Positions 1 to 10,314 of a stretch of DNA of 64,000 nucleotides are shown piece after piece. The notes beneath the pieces were generated by a model. That model ran no database searches. It saw only the letters and a program-made list of their open reading frames with translations, and was not told the origin of the DNA. Each line of letters opens with the position of its first letter. The first letter of the stretch is position 1. The position numbers and the translations under genes are program-made. The stretch covers positions 1 to 64,000 of the forward strand of contig NZ_JAFIFK010000050.1 of NCBI RefSeq assembly GCF_020832045.1, given 5' to 3'. This DNA is from Halomonas sp. (GTDB taxonomy: Bacteria > Pseudomonadota > Gammaproteobacteria > Pseudomonadales > Halomonadaceae).

Positions 1-27
1 CCGGGCCTGGCCCGGTTCGTCGTCCGG

Positions 28-1872
28 TCAATCGAGCTTGGAGAGGTCTCTTACGGCACCCTTGTCGGCGGACGTGGCCAACAGGGCATAGGCCTTGAGC
101 GCCGCTGACACCTTGCGCATCCGCTGGATGCTCGGTTTCCACGCCTGACTGCCACGCGCCTCTTCGGCCTCGCGGCGTGACGCCAGCTCGCTCTCGGTAA
201 GATCCACGTTGATCGTGCGCTGGGTGATGTCGATGCGGATGATATCGCCGGATCGCACCAGGCCGATGGCACCGCCAGCCGCCGCCTCCGGCGAGACGTG
301 TCCGATGGAGAGCCCCGAGGTACCACCGGAGAAGCGACCGTCGGTGAGAAGAGCACACGCTTTGCCCAACCCCTTCGACTTCAAGTACGAGGTGGGATAG
401 AGCATCTCCTGCATGCCCGGCCCACCCTTCGGCCCTTCGTAGCGAATGACGACGACTTCGCCCTCCTTGACCTTGCCGGCCAGGATGTTCTCCACTGCCT
501 GATCCTGGGATTCGACGACATGGGCCGGCCCTTCGAATAACAGGTTGGCGTCATCGACACCGGCAGTCTTCACCACACAGCCATCGACGGCGATATTGCC
601 GTAGAGCACCGCCAGGCCGCCTTCACGGGAAAAGGCATGATCGAGATCGCGGATGCAGCCGTTGGCTCGGTCGCCGTCGAGCGAGGGCCAGCGGGTGCTC
701 TGGGAGAACGCCACCTGAGTCGGTACGCCTCCAGGGCCGGCCTTGAAGAACTCCACCACCTCGGGGGTCGGGTTGCGCATGATGTCCCACTCGTCGAGCG
801 CCGCCTTGAGGCTGTCGCCGTAAACGGTCGGGACCCGGGTATCGAGCACGCCGGCGCGGTCGAGCTCACCGAGAATGGCCATGATGCCGCCGGCACGATG
901 CACGTCTTCGATATGGTACTTCTGGGTGTTGGGCGCCACCTTGCACAGCTGCGGCACTTCCCGCGACAGCCGGTCGATGTCGGCCATGGTGAAGTCGATC
1001 TCCGCTTCCTGAGCGGCGGCCAGCAGGTGCAGGATGGTGTTGGTGGAACCCCCCATGGCGATATCCAGGGTCATGGCGTTTCTGAACGCCGCCTTGGAGC
1101 CGATGGCACGGGGCAGCAGGTGCGCCTCGTTGCCTTCGTAGTAGCGCTTGGCCAGCTCGACGATGCGGTGGCCCGCGGTCTCGAACAGCCGACGCCGGTC
1201 GGCGTGGGTGGCCAGCACCGTGCCGTTGCCCGGCAGGGCCAGGCCTAGCGCCTCGGTCAGGCAGTTCATCGAGTTGGCGGTGAACATGCCGGAGCAGCTA
1301 CCGCAGGTGGGACAGGCGCTGCGCTCCACCTCCGCCAGGGTTTCGTCGTCCACCGAGTCGTCGGCGGCCATGACCATGGCATCGACCAGGTCGAGGCCGT
1401 GGTCGAGCAGCTTGGTCTTGCCCGCTTCCATGGGGCCGCCGGAGACGAAGATCACCGGGATATTGAGGCGCATGGCGGCCATCAACATTCCTGGGGTGAT
1501 CTTGTCGCAGTTGGAAATGCACACCAGAGCGTCGGCGCAGTGAGCATTGACCATGTATTCGACGCTATCGGCAATAATGTCGCGACTCGGTAGCGAATAG
1601 AGCATACCGTCGTGGCCCATGGCGATGCCGTCGTCCACGGCGATGGTGTTGAACTCCTTGGCCACCCCACCGGCCTTCTCGATCTCCCGCGCCACCAATT
1701 GACCCATGTCCTTGAGGTGAACGTGCCCGGGCACGAACTGAGTAAAGGAGTTGGCCACGGCGATGATGGGCTTGTGGAAATCCTCATCCTTCATACCGGT
1801 GGCGCGCCACAGGGCGCGAGCGCCGGCCATGTTGCGGCCGGCAGTGGTGGTGCGGGAGCGATATTCGGGCAT
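28..1872 (-). CDS. ilvD: dihydroxy-acid dehydratase
   Basis: Cytoplasmic enzyme of valine, leucine and isoleucine synthesis; it dehydrates 2,3-dihydroxy-3-methyl acids to the matching 2-oxo acids. The 614-residue protein has the usual family length. Cys122 in [12 protein letters not shown] and Cys187/190/193 in [11 protein letters not shown] are the expected iron-sulfur ligands of the IlvD/Edd family. The ATG is preceded by an AGAGGA site seven bases upstream. It stands alone at the window edge, so its operon partners downstream cannot be seen. A paralogue of the same family, edd, lies at 54.2 kb; the two are told apart by length and by the ED-pathway neighbours of edd. Identification is firm. 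Confidence 0.97.
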   Translation of the reverse strand: MPEYRSRTTTAGRNMAGARALWRATGMKDEDFHKPIIAVANSFTQFVPGHVHLKDMGQLVAREIEKAGGVAKEFNTIAVDDGIAMGHDGMLYSLPSRDIIADSVEYMVNAHCADALVCISNCDKITPGMLMAAMRLNIPVIFVSGGPMEAGKTKLLDHGLDLVDAMVMAADDSVDDETLAEVERSACPTCGSCSGMFTANSMNCLTEALGLALPGNGTVLATHADRRRLFETAGHRIVELAKRYYEGNEAHLLPRAIGSKAAFRNAMTLDIAMGGSTNTILHLLAAAQEAEIDFTMADIDRLSREVPQLCKVAPNTQKYHIEDVHRAGGIMAILGELDRAGVLDTRVPTVYGDSLKAALDEWDIMRNPTPEVVEFFKAGPGGVPTQVAFSQSTRWPSLDGDRANGCIRDLDHAFSREGGLAVLYGNIAVDGCVVKTAGVDDANLLFEGPAHVVESQDQAVENILAGKVKEGEVVVIRYEGPKGGPGMQEMLYPTSYLKSKGLGKACALLTDGRFSGGTSGLSIGHVSPEAAAGGAIGLVRSGDIIRIDITQRTINVDLTESELASRREAEEARGSQAWKPSIQRMRKVSAALKAYALLATSADKGAVRDLSKLD

Positions 1873-2094
1873 GGTGTCCTCTTCGTGCGCCTTGGCGCTA
1901 TGCGGTTCACGCCGTCTCTGCCACCTTATGGCGGCGACGGTCTAGGTCTGTAATCCGTCCGATTCTGTCATGCACCCGGCCGTCAGGCTAGTAACGACTA
2001 AGCGCGGCCTGACATGCCATGGTAAAGAAGTACCAGTCGGCGCCTGCGAAGTCTGGCGGCATCTCCGTATCCCGGCGGCGCAAGAGCGAATGCG

Positions 2095-2643
2095 CTAGGC
2101 CAGTACCAGGGGGCTGGTATCGGAAAGCGGCTCGGTGCCGTACACCACCCAGACATCCAGCGCCGGCCCCAGGTCTTCGATCAGGCGCAGCCTGTCGGGG
2201 TGCTGCTCAACGACCTGACGAGCACAGATGCCCGCCTCGAAGCGACCGTCCAGAAGTCCTTCAGCGACTGCGACGGTGGTGGGCGCATCGATCTCTTCGG
2301 CGAAAGCCGAGAGGTCGGTGTAGTAGCGGGTGGCAGGCTGGCGCGCCACCTGTCGAGGCTCGGCGACATCGCACCGCGCCAGCAGCGCCAGCGGGTGGCT
2401 GCCGGCAACGAAGGCGTCCACCGGAAAGGCCCGGTGCATATGACGCCCAACGCACTCGGCGTGGCTGAAATGGGCCGTGCACTGCAGCACCCTGTCCACC
2501 TCGCCCGCCACTAGCGCCGCGAAGGCCGCCGGGAAGTCGTCGAACAGCCTTACCTCGGCATCGGTCAGGCCGCGGGCCTCGAGGTATCGGCCAAGCACCA
2601 GCACATGGTTGTTCCCCTCGGGACCCAGGGTGGCAATGATCAT
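2095..2643 (-). CDS. prephenate dehydratase-like small protein linked to TRAP-TAXI transporter
   Basis: A 182-residue protein that starts MIIATLGPEGNN, resembling the first strand of the prephenate dehydratase/BacA-like periplasmic-binding fold (ATLGPEGT in PheA). It has no signal peptide and no ACT domain, so it is unlikely to be a complete PheA. Its start has an AGGAGA site at good spacing. It follows the TRAP permease by 24 bases on the same strand, so it is probably the third gene of that operon. A role in handling or converting the imported substrate is a guess from position. The fold assignment rests on short motifs and is moderate. Confidence 0.6.
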   Translation of the reverse strand: MIIATLGPEGNNHVLVLGRYLEARGLTDAEVRLFDDFPAAFAALVAGEVDRVLQCTAHFSHAECVGRHMHRAFPVDAFVAGSHPLALLARCDVAEPRQVARQPATRYYTDLSAFAEEIDAPTTVAVAEGLLDGRFEAGICARQVVEQHPDRLRLIEDLGPALDVWVVYGTEPLSDTSPLVLA

Positions 2644-2667
2644 CCGTGTCTCCTATAGGAACTCATC

Positions 2668-4467
2668 TCAAAAGGCGAAAATCACCACAGCGCCGACAAC
2701 CACCAGCACCAGCCGCAGCCAGGCCGCGCGGCGAGCGATAACGCCGTAGGAAATCGCCATCAGGCCCAGGGCGATCTTCACCGCATCGAAAATGGCACCG
2801 AGCGGATCGAAGGCCAGGCGGATCACGTCCGGGTTGGCGACCATCGCCAGCGGAATGATGTAGAGCCCGATGCCCAGCGCCATGGCCTTCAGCGCTACCT
2901 TGAGCCAGTTCTCCCCCACCATGCCGGCGGCGATGAATACTCCGCCGCATACCGGCGGTGTGATGGTCGAAAGCAGCGCGAACCAGAACACGAACAGGTG
3001 CGCCAGCAGCGGCTCGAGCCCCAGCGCGGTAAGGGCAGGCCCGGCTACCGAGACGCAGATCACGTAGGCCGCCGTGGTCGGCACTTCCATGCCCAGCACC
3101 AGGCAGGCCAGCGCGGTGAGCAGCAGTGCCGGCCACAGCATCTCGTTGGAGAGCGACAGAATGCCCGAGGTGATCTTGACACCGAGCCCCGTCAGCGAGA
3201 GCACGCCGATCACCAGCGAGGCGCAGATGATGATGGCCCCGATCACCGCTACCTGTCGGCCGGCGGTGACCATTGCCTCGGCCATGCGCGAGGCGAAGCC
3301 GCGCAAGGAGAAGCTCAGCGTCACGTCGAAGAACAGCAGCAACATGCCGGCAAAAATGGCGATGCTGGCCGCGTACTGAGGCGTGTAGCCGCCCAGGAAG
3401 ATGCGCTCGAGTAGCAGCACGAAGGGCACGGCGAAGAACAGTGAGGTGATCGCCACCTCCTTGGCGCTGGCCCGGTCCTCCGCCGCCATGGGCCGCAGGT
3501 CATGCCGGGTAGCGTAGGCGTTGATGCCCATCCACACGGTAGCGAAATAGAGAATCGCCGGCAGCAGCGCCGCCGCCATAATCTGGGTGTAAGGCGTGCC
3601 GGTGAGTTCGACCATGACGAAGGCGCCCGCCCCCATCAGCGGCGGCATGATCTGCCCCCCCGAGGAGGCCACCGCTTCGACGCCGCCGGCCAGGGTACGC
3701 GGGTAGCCCAGGCGCACCATTGAGGGAATCGTGATGGCACCAGTAGAGGCAACGTTGGCCGAGGCCGAGCCGGAGATAGAGCCCATCAGCGCCGAGGAGA
3801 TCACCGAGACCTTGGCTGCGCCACCGGTCAGGCGACCTGCAAAAGCACTGGCCATGTTCATGAAACCGCGCCCTGCTTCGCCGGCATTGAGCACCGCACC
3901 AAAGATGACGAAGATCGCCACCACGCCCACGCTGACCCCAGTGAGCGAACCCCATAGGCCGCTCTCGGCGATGGTCAAGGTGCCGACGAAGCTCTGCATC
4001 GGCAGCCCCGGATGGCCGAACTGACCGGGAATGTGCTCACCGAGCACCGCATAGGCCAGTGCCGCCACCGCCACCAAAGGGAGCGGCCAACCGATCGCAC
4101 GGCGCGCCGTTTCCAACGTCAGCCCGATCAGAAAGACCCCGAGCGCCATCTGGAAGTTGTTGTCGATGAAGCCGTATTGATTGGCTAGCGCTTCTTCGTT
4201 GAAGACGATGTAACCGCAGGCCGCAATGCCGAGTGCGGTCAGCAACCAGCCACTCCACCGTTCGAAGGGAGTGCGGGCGGCCAGTATCAGTATCCAGGGC
4301 AGCGCCAGCGCCATATGAATGGGCCGGCTGACCAGTGCCGGCGTCAGGCCGTAGAAGATCAGCCCGAGGTGAAAGCAGACAGTGACGGCACCGAGCACCA
4401 CCCAGGCGGGGTGCAGGCGTGGCGCCTCACCGGCAGCTGCCGATGAGGAAGAAAGCGTCGATAGCAT
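2668..4467 (-). CDS. TRAP transporter fused permease, TAXI-associated (DctQM type)
   Basis: Polytopic inner-membrane protein of about 600 residues, the length of the fused small (4-TM) plus large (12-TM) TRAP permease that partners TAXI binding proteins. Hydrophobic segments fill it, and the large-subunit half contains the family stretches GSISGSASANVASTGAITIP and GGQIMPPLMGAGAFVM. It would drive uptake of an organic acid with a sodium or proton gradient. The start is uncertain: the frame can open 16 codons earlier at a GTG (4515) with no good ribosome site; the ATG at 4467 has AAGG 14 bases upstream. It lies between the binding protein and the small PheA-like gene, all on one strand. Confidence 0.9.
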   Translation of the reverse strand: MLSTLSSSSAAAGEAPRLHPAWVVLGAVTVCFHLGLIFYGLTPALVSRPIHMALALPWILILAARTPFERWSGWLLTALGIAACGYIVFNEEALANQYGFIDNNFQMALGVFLIGLTLETARRAIGWPLPLVAVAALAYAVLGEHIPGQFGHPGLPMQSFVGTLTIAESGLWGSLTGVSVGVVAIFVIFGAVLNAGEAGRGFMNMASAFAGRLTGGAAKVSVISSALMGSISGSASANVASTGAITIPSMVRLGYPRTLAGGVEAVASSGGQIMPPLMGAGAFVMVELTGTPYTQIMAAALLPAILYFATVWMGINAYATRHDLRPMAAEDRASAKEVAITSLFFAVPFVLLLERIFLGGYTPQYAASIAIFAGMLLLFFDVTLSFSLRGFASRMAEAMVTAGRQVAVIGAIIICASLVIGVLSLTGLGVKITSGILSLSNEMLWPALLLTALACLVLGMEVPTTAAYVICVSVAGPALTALGLEPLLAHLFVFWFALLSTITPPVCGGVFIAAGMVGENWLKVALKAMALGIGLYIIPLAMVANPDVIRLAFDPLGAIFDAVKIALGLMAISYGVIARRAAWLRLVLVVVGAVVIFAF

Positions 4468-4528
4468 AAGCAAAAGGGATGCCTTGCGGCCGGAGCGGGG
4501 CCATCCTTGCCCCACTCACCAGCCGTGG

Positions 4529-5506
4529 TTAACGCAGCTCGTCGGGAATCTCGATGCCGGCTTCGTCGTAGTAGCGCACGGCGCCAGGATGCAGCGTGCC
4601 GGCAATATTGCCGATCATCTCGTGGGTGATGCTGTTCCACCAGGCCGTCTCGTCTGCCATGGCGTCGCGCCGCTCCCAGAAGGTCCTGGTCAGCGTGTAG
4701 GCGGTCTCGTCGTCCATCCCGGTGGTGGTATAGGCAATCACCGGCAGTGACGTGGTTTCGACATCCTCATCGACACCCGGATAGGTACCGGCGGGAATGG
4801 TCTGACGCGCCGCACCGGTCTGCTCGATCTGCTCGTCGGTGAGGCTGACCAGGCTGATCGGCATGCTGGCAGCGGTTTCGATCACGTTGGGTGTGGGGAA
4901 CGAACTTGCCGTGACGAATGCATCGATCTGACCGTTCTTGAGCGCATCGGGGCCGCTACCGATCTCGGCGTTGGCCACGCGCACCTTGTCCAGCATGCCG
5001 AACAGCTCGAGATAGCGCTCCGCCTCACGGGCACCGAAGGTACCGCGGCCGATCAGGACATGCTTGCCCTCGAGATCCTCGAGACCGATCACGCCGTCAT
5101 TACCTGCTGCCACGAAATGCATGGTGATGGCGGGAATCGGGAACAAGCCGCGGATCTCCTGGAAGCGCGGGCTCTGGCGCTCGGCGAAAGGCCCCTCGCC
5201 CGCCATGGCTTGCTCGACCAGTCCAGGCGGGGTGGTAAAGACATAGTTGCCCTGACGCGCCATCACTTCCATGACGTTTTGCACCGAGCCCTGGCTCTCC
5301 TCCAGGGTCAGCACGACGTCTCCCTCGGTACCTCGGCGAATCGCCTCTGAGAGCTCGACGCCCATCTGGTAGTAAGCGGTACCCGCCGAGGCGGACTTGT
5401 AGGTGACCCGGGTCTCGGCCTGAGCGGACAGCGCCGATACACCCAGCAGGACGGCAGTAGCCGATGCCAACAGAGTACGGGTTAAGGCAAGCTTGCGGTT
5501 TGACAT
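4529..5506 (-). CDS. TAXI family TRAP transporter solute-binding protein
   Basis: Periplasmic binding protein of a TRAP-TAXI importer, 325 residues. A Sec signal peptide (MSNRKLALTRTLLASATAVL through SAQA) precedes the TAXI start sequence with YKSASAGTAYYQMG. The ATG at 5506 was preferred over one nine codons upstream because GGAGAG sits seven bases before it and the signal peptide then begins with the usual basic stretch. It is first in a three-gene operon with the fused permease and the PheA-like protein. The ligand cannot be read from sequence; relatives bind C4-C5 dicarboxylates or glutamate-like acids. Confidence 0.93.
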   Translation of the reverse strand: MSNRKLALTRTLLASATAVLLGVSALSAQAETRVTYKSASAGTAYYQMGVELSEAIRRGTEGDVVLTLEESQGSVQNVMEVMARQGNYVFTTPPGLVEQAMAGEGPFAERQSPRFQEIRGLFPIPAITMHFVAAGNDGVIGLEDLEGKHVLIGRGTFGAREAERYLELFGMLDKVRVANAEIGSGPDALKNGQIDAFVTASSFPTPNVIETAASMPISLVSLTDEQIEQTGAARQTIPAGTYPGVDEDVETTSLPVIAYTTTGMDDETAYTLTRTFWERRDAMADETAWWNSITHEMIGNIAGTLHPGAVRYYDEAGIEIPDELR

Positions 5507-5598
5507 CTGTCTCTCCGTTATGGCGTCCAGCATCGCTGTGCGATGTCATGTTTTGTTGTGGTGGTCGATTCGTTATAAAGAAATGTCGTGCAAACGTC

Positions 5599-5604
5599 TA
5601 TAAT
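5599..5604 (+). promoter_or_regulatory. candidate -10 box of the SDR gene
   Basis: A perfect TATAAT lies 39 bases before the SDR start in the AT-rich divergent spacer between the TAXI gene and the SDR gene. No convincing -35 hexamer is visible 16-18 bases upstream, so the call is tentative. Confidence 0.4.
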
Positions 5605-5642
5605 GCCGATTTTTTTCATACGAAGAATAACTAGGAAAAGTC

Positions 5643-6419
5643 ATGCGAATCACGGCCGTACTGGGCGGCGCCGGCGGGATCGGCAGCGCCATCGTCGAGA
5701 CACTGCTCAAGGAGGGGGACTATGTATTTCTGCTCGATCGCGAGCAGGCACGTGAGCGGGCAACAACCCTGCTGCAGCGCAACCCTGAGCGCTGCGTTTA
5801 CGTGGCCTGCGATCTGGCGCAGCCGGAGAGTATCAGCGCGGCTTTCGCCCGCATCGAAACCCATGGCGCAGGACTCGATGCCTGCATCAATGCCGCCGGG
5901 GTAATTCGCCGCGGCCGCTTCTTGGACGTGACGCCTGACGAGCTCGGGGAAATGCTGACGATCAATGTCAACGGGGCTTACCTGGCGCTGCAGGCGGCCG
6001 CCAGGTTGATGATCGAGGGCGGTGGCGGGCGCATCGTCAATGTCACTTCGGCCCATGGCCTGCGTACCACCGCCGATCGCACGAGCTACGCCATGTGCAA
6101 GGGGGCCGTGCTGGCCCTGAGCCGAGCACTGGCGGTGGAGCTCGGCCCTCAGGGCGTTCTGGTCAACGCCGTAGCGCCCGGTCCGGTCAGCGCCGGGATG
6201 CAGGACGCCGAGTCGGAATCGGGGGGGCGGGGGGCGGCGCGCGGGCCGCCGGCCCGCCCCCGGCCGCCCCCCCCCCCCCCCCGCCTCTCGGTCGAGTGGC
6301 CTGCGCCGACGAGGTGGCCCGAGCCGTTGCCTTTCTTGCCTCGGCTGAGAACACCTTCATCAGCGGGGACACGCTGGTGGTGGATGGCGGCGCCAATGTC
6401 GCCATGTAGCACCGCCTGA
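5643..6419 (+). CDS. SDR family oxidoreductase, frameshifted at a G/C homopolymer tract
   Basis: Classical short-chain dehydrogenase/reductase. The glycine-rich nucleotide site is GGAGGIGSA near residue 8. NAAG and the catalytic Ser-Tyr-Lys set follow (NVTSAHG, then SYAMCKGA). The frame is normal to about residue 190 (GPVSAGMQ), then enters the G/C tract at 6221-6282 and reads out of frame to 6419. The expected SDR C-terminus (VARAVAFLASAENTFISGDT, then VVDGGANVAM) is present in the frame shifted by two bases and ends at TAG 6407-6409. The intact gene therefore probably spans 5643-6409. The tract replaces about the right number of codons, which suggests bad consensus bases rather than a true mutation. 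The substrate is unknown; divergence from the TRAP operon hints at a shared pathway. Confidence 0.8.
   Translation: MRITAVLGGAGGIGSAIVETLLKEGDYVFLLDREQARERATTLLQRNPERCVYVACDLAQPESISAAFARIETHGAGLDACINAAGVIRRGRFLDVTPDELGEMLTINVNGAYLALQAAARLMIEGGGGRIVNVTSAHGLRTTADRTSYAMCKGAVLALSRALAVELGPQGVLVNAVAPGPVSAGMQDAESESGGRGAARGPPARPRPPPPPPRLSVEWPAPTRWPEPLPFLPRLRTPSSAGTRWWWMAAPMSPCSTA
6221..6282. other. poly-G/poly-C low-complexity tract inside the SDR gene
   Basis: About 62 bases made only of G and C: runs of seven and six G at the left, sixteen C at the right, and a GC-only centre that can fold back on itself. Nothing else in the window resembles it. It sits exactly where the SDR reading frame is lost. 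Confidence 0.9.
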
Positions 6420-6424
6420 TCCGG

Positions 6425-8863
6425 TCACAGCTTGAAGGCGACCTTGGCCACGTCCTGATAGCGCTTGGCGAAGTGCACCGTAACGCCCTCCTTGAGGAAG
6501 TCCGGCAGCTCGTCATAATCGCGGCGATTGGCCTCGGGCAGGATCACCTCGAAGATCTTGCTGCGCCGCGCGGCAATGATCTTTTCGCGAATCCCGCCCA
6601 CCGGCAGTACCTGGCCGGTCAGCGTCAGTTCACCGGTCATCGCCAGCGGCCGGTCGATGCCCTGATGCCGTCCCAGCGAGAGCAGCGCCGTGGTCATGGT
6701 CACACCGGCCGAGGGTCCATCCTTGGGCGTGGCGCCCTCAGGTACGTGCAGATGGACGAAGGCGGAGTCGAAGAAGTCGATTTCGACACCGTACTCGGCG
6801 AGATGACCCAGCGCATAGCTGTAGGCGATGTTGGCCGACTCCTGCATCACCTCACCGAGCTTGCCGGTGAGCTTGAAGCCACGCGTCAGCGAATGCACCT
6901 TGCCCGCCTCGATGGGCAGCGTAGCACCTCCCATCGAGGTCCAGGCCAGTCCGGTAACGACTCCCTCGCCCTTGAGTACCTGCTCCTGCCGGAACATTGG
7001 GGCGCCGAGAAACTCCTCGAGATTCTTGACCGAGATGCGCACCGACGCCTGCTCGCTTTCGAGCAGCTTGACCGCCGACTTGCGCACGATGCTATGCAGC
7101 TGTTTTTCGAGCTGACGAACACCGGCCTCGCGCGCATACCCCTCGATCACCTGGCGTAGCGCCGCATCGGTGAGGTTGATGCGCTTGCGCGGGATCTTGT
7201 CACGCTCGAGCAGCTTGGGCCATAAATGGTTCTTGGCAATGGCCATCTTCTCCTCGGCGATGTAGCCGGAGAGGCGGATCTGCTCCATGCGATCGAGAAG
7301 CGGACCGGGGATCGAGTCCAGGGTATTGGCGGTGCACACGAACAGCACTTTGGAGAGATCCAGGCGCACGTCGAGGTAGTGATCGAGGAAATCGACGTTC
7401 TGTTCGGGATCGAGCACCTCGAGCAGCGCAGAGGCCGGATCGCCCTGGAAGGACCTGCCCAGCTTATCGATCTCGTCGAGCATGATCACCGGGTTCTCGA
7501 CCTCGACCTCCTTGAGCGCCTGCACCAGCTTCCCGGGCATGGCGCCGATGTAGGTACGCCGGTGCCCCTTGATCTCGGCCTCGTCACGCATGCCGCCTAC
7601 CGAGAAGCGGTAGAACTCACGCCCCAGCGCCTCGGCGATGGAACGACCGACGGAAGTCTTGCCCACCCCTGGCGGCCCCACCAACAGCACGATCGAGCCT
7701 CCCACATCGCCCTTGAAGGTACCTTCAGCGAGAAACTCGATAATGCGCTCCTTGACGTCCTTGAGACCGTCGTGGTCCCGGTCGAGCACTTTCCTGGCGT
7801 GAGCCAGATCGAGCTGATCCTGGCTGCGCACGCCCCAAGGCATCGAAGTCAGCCAGTCGAGATAGTTGCGCGTCGTGCCGTATTCCGGTGAGCCGGTCTC
7901 CAGCACCGAGAGTTTGTCGAGCTCCTCTTCGATGCGGGTCAATACCTTGGGCGGCACGACCAGCCCCTCGAGGCGATCGCGAAAGGTATCGACGTCGTTC
8001 TCGCGGTCGTCCTTGGAAATGCCTAGCTCGCGCTGGATCACCTTGAGCTGCTCGCGCAGGAAGAACTCGCGCTGCCGCTCCTGCATCTGGGCGTTGACCT
8101 GCTCGCTGATCTCGGTTTGCAGCTGGGCGACGTCAATCTCCTTGCGCAGCAGCGGCAGCACCTTTTCCATGCGCTCCTGCACCGGCAGGGTCTCGAGCAC
8201 GGTCTGCAGCTCACGCCCCTTGGCCGAAGTGATGGCCGCGGCGAAATCGGTCAGCGGCCCTGGCTCGTGGGGGCTGAAGCGATTGAGATAGTGCTTGAGT
8301 TCCTCGCCGTAGAGCGGGTTGATCGGCAGCAGTTCCTTGATGCCGTTGATGATTGCCATGGCGTAAGCACGGGTCTCGTCCTCGTCGGCCTTCACCGGCT
8401 CACGCGGATAGCTGACCTCCACCAGATAGGGTGGTTTCTTCGACAACCAGCGTTGAATACGGAAACGGCGCATGCCCTGGGCGATGAACTGTAGCTGCCC
8501 CTCTTCGCCCTGCATCTTGTGCACCTTGACTGCGGTGCCGATCTCGGGGAAATGATCATGGCCGAGATCATCCACCGCTTTGTCGCCGACGAAGGCCACC
8601 CCCAGCGTATGGTGGGGTGTATTGCCCACCCTGCGCATGGTCTCTTCCCAGCGTTCACGATTGATCACCAGCGGCTGAACCTGGGCGGGAAAGAAGGGAC
8701 GGTTGTGGATAGGCAGAAGATAGATCCGCTCGGGCAGATAGTCGCTGGCGGGCACCACGGCGTTGTTGGCCACCTCGTCCACCTCGCCGTCGGAGCCGAG
8801 CGCCTCCTCGGCAGCCTCTCTTGCCTGCTGCCAGTTGTGCTCGTCCTGATCGTGATCGCTCAT
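6425..8863 (-). CDS. lon: endopeptidase La (Lon-type ATP-dependent protease)
   Basis: Cytoplasmic AAA+ serine protease for damaged and regulatory proteins, 812 residues. An acidic extension of about 40 residues precedes the N-terminal LAN domain. Walker A is GPPGVGKT at 396-403; the catalytic dyad is Ser718 (DGPSAGVT) and Lys761 (GGIREKII), 43 residues apart as in E. coli Lon. It is not beside clpP, clpX or hupB, the usual context of housekeeping Lon, so this may be a second Lon such as the AsrA-type paralogue of pseudomonads; that is inference. It converges on the SDR gene with only a few bases between them and looks monocistronic. Confidence 0.95.
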   Translation of the reverse strand: MSDHDQDEHNWQQAREAAEEALGSDGEVDEVANNAVVPASDYLPERIYLLPIHNRPFFPAQVQPLVINRERWEETMRRVGNTPHHTLGVAFVGDKAVDDLGHDHFPEIGTAVKVHKMQGEEGQLQFIAQGMRRFRIQRWLSKKPPYLVEVSYPREPVKADEDETRAYAMAIINGIKELLPINPLYGEELKHYLNRFSPHEPGPLTDFAAAITSAKGRELQTVLETLPVQERMEKVLPLLRKEIDVAQLQTEISEQVNAQMQERQREFFLREQLKVIQRELGISKDDRENDVDTFRDRLEGLVVPPKVLTRIEEELDKLSVLETGSPEYGTTRNYLDWLTSMPWGVRSQDQLDLAHARKVLDRDHDGLKDVKERIIEFLAEGTFKGDVGGSIVLLVGPPGVGKTSVGRSIAEALGREFYRFSVGGMRDEAEIKGHRRTYIGAMPGKLVQALKEVEVENPVIMLDEIDKLGRSFQGDPASALLEVLDPEQNVDFLDHYLDVRLDLSKVLFVCTANTLDSIPGPLLDRMEQIRLSGYIAEEKMAIAKNHLWPKLLERDKIPRKRINLTDAALRQVIEGYAREAGVRQLEKQLHSIVRKSAVKLLESEQASVRISVKNLEEFLGAPMFRQEQVLKGEGVVTGLAWTSMGGATLPIEAGKVHSLTRGFKLTGKLGEVMQESANIAYSYALGHLAEYGVEIDFFDSAFVHLHVPEGATPKDGPSAGVTMTTALLSLGRHQGIDRPLAMTGELTLTGQVLPVGGIREKIIAARRSKIFEVILPEANRRDYDELPDFLKEGVTVHFAKRYQDVAKVAFKL

Positions 8864-9017
8864 GTAGTCCTCGTCCTGAAGCTGATGAAAGCCGATGATT
8901 CACTGCCCTGTGGAATGCGGGCAGCATAGCTCAACTTCAAGTCGGCAAAGGCCAAGGACGATCAGATGACGAAGCTTTCGCGCTTTGAGAACAAGCGCGG
9001 ACGCTTCCGGACGAAGC

Positions 9018-10256
9018 CTAGCGCCATAGCGGTGGCAGCGGACGACTGTTCACACGCACCTGCCCTCGGCCTATATCGACTTCCAGGGTGCGCGTATCGA
9101 GCGGCAGGCCCAGCCATAGCGCCACCACGGTGGGCAGCTCATGCCAGGTGAAGTCACCATCGAGACGCCGGCGCCAGCGCTCCTTGACGGCGGGATCGTC
9201 GAAGCCGACCAGGCTGAGATCCTCCAGCCGCCGGCCGTCGAAGAACAGCGAGCCGTCGACTCGAGCGGACAGGCCCAGCATCGGGCTATCCAGCGCCAGG
9301 CGCTGCAGGTCGAGACGCGGCGAGTCCTGCAGGACCGCCAGTACGTAGGGCTCGATTTCGCTCAGCAGGGCCTCACGCCCCATGCCGTGATGACCACTAG
9401 CGGCCAGTTTGCGCAGACGCGTCATGGTGGCGCGCAGCGCATCGGCATTGAGACGCGACAGCTCCACGTCCATCTGGCCGGTCAACAGCACCTGGTCGGC
9501 GGTATGGATCTCGCCCAGGTCCAGGTCTAGCTGCATCATGAGCTCTTGCTCATCCAGCGAGATGCGATTGGCCAGCCTCAGCCCCGCGGCGTCGAGCTTC
9601 AATTGGGGCTGATGCCAGGAAAGTGATTCAATCTGCAGGCGATCTTCCTGCGTGAAGGAGTATGCTCCCTCGGTGTAGGCGTACTGGCTATTGAGAATGG
9701 CAGGTCCGACTTCAAGCCGAGCCGCGCCATCGCTGAGCATCCAGGAGTTGAGGTGGGCGCGTACCCGCCAGTTTCCCTGCTCACCGCTGAAGCGTAGTCG
9801 GCCGCCCTCGAAGGCGAGTTCGCGCTCCTGCTGTGTGATACGCAGGGGGGCGAGCTGCAGGCCTCCCTCCAGAGTTCCGGTCAAGGTATGGTAGCTCGCT
9901 TCCCACACCGGTGGCGGCGAAGCCAGGGAGTCGCCAAACAGGTGGATGGCATCAGGGCCATGACGCAGCATGGCCTCACCGTCCAGATTCGTGCTGAGCA
10001 CGCCATGTCGGGCATGATAGGTCAGCTCAAGCTGCCACATATGACCGAACAGCGGCGCCAGATGAATCCGCCCGGACGAGGCCCACCAGCCCTGCTCGAC
10101 ATCGACACGCGCGATTTCGAGCTCTCCCCTAGCCTCGAGGTCGGCCAGGGTGCGCGACATCTCTCGTTCGAATAGCCAGCTCGACATTGCCTGCGCACCA
10201 AACCACGCAAGCAGAAGCACGATCAACGCTGGGACGATGAGACGTTCCTTGCGCAT
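9018..10256 (-). CDS. DUF945 (YdgA-like) family protein
   Basis: A 412-residue protein with one N-terminal membrane anchor (IVPALIVLLLAWFGAQAM) and a long beta-rich periplasmic part of repeated LxLxxL strands. The anchor followed by a region with an HARHG stretch resembles E. coli YdgA. Members are uncharacterised envelope proteins. It stands alone between lon and the end of pgpA. Family membership is judged from architecture and short motifs, so it is probable rather than certain. Confidence 0.65.
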   Translation of the reverse strand: MRKERLIVPALIVLLLAWFGAQAMSSWLFEREMSRTLADLEARGELEIARVDVEQGWWASSGRIHLAPLFGHMWQLELTYHARHGVLSTNLDGEAMLRHGPDAIHLFGDSLASPPPVWEASYHTLTGTLEGGLQLAPLRITQQERELAFEGGRLRFSGEQGNWRVRAHLNSWMLSDGAARLEVGPAILNSQYAYTEGAYSFTQEDRLQIESLSWHQPQLKLDAAGLRLANRISLDEQELMMQLDLDLGEIHTADQVLLTGQMDVELSRLNADALRATMTRLRKLAASGHHGMGREALLSEIEPYVLAVLQDSPRLDLQRLALDSPMLGLSARVDGSLFFDGRRLEDLSLVGFDDPAVKERWRRRLDGDFTWHELPTVVALWLGLPLDTRTLEVDIGRGQVRVNSRPLPPLWR

Positions 10257-10314
10257 AGCTTCGCCTCCCTGTGGTGATGAATGCGCTATCTGTTAACCGA
10301 ACACGAAATGTAAG

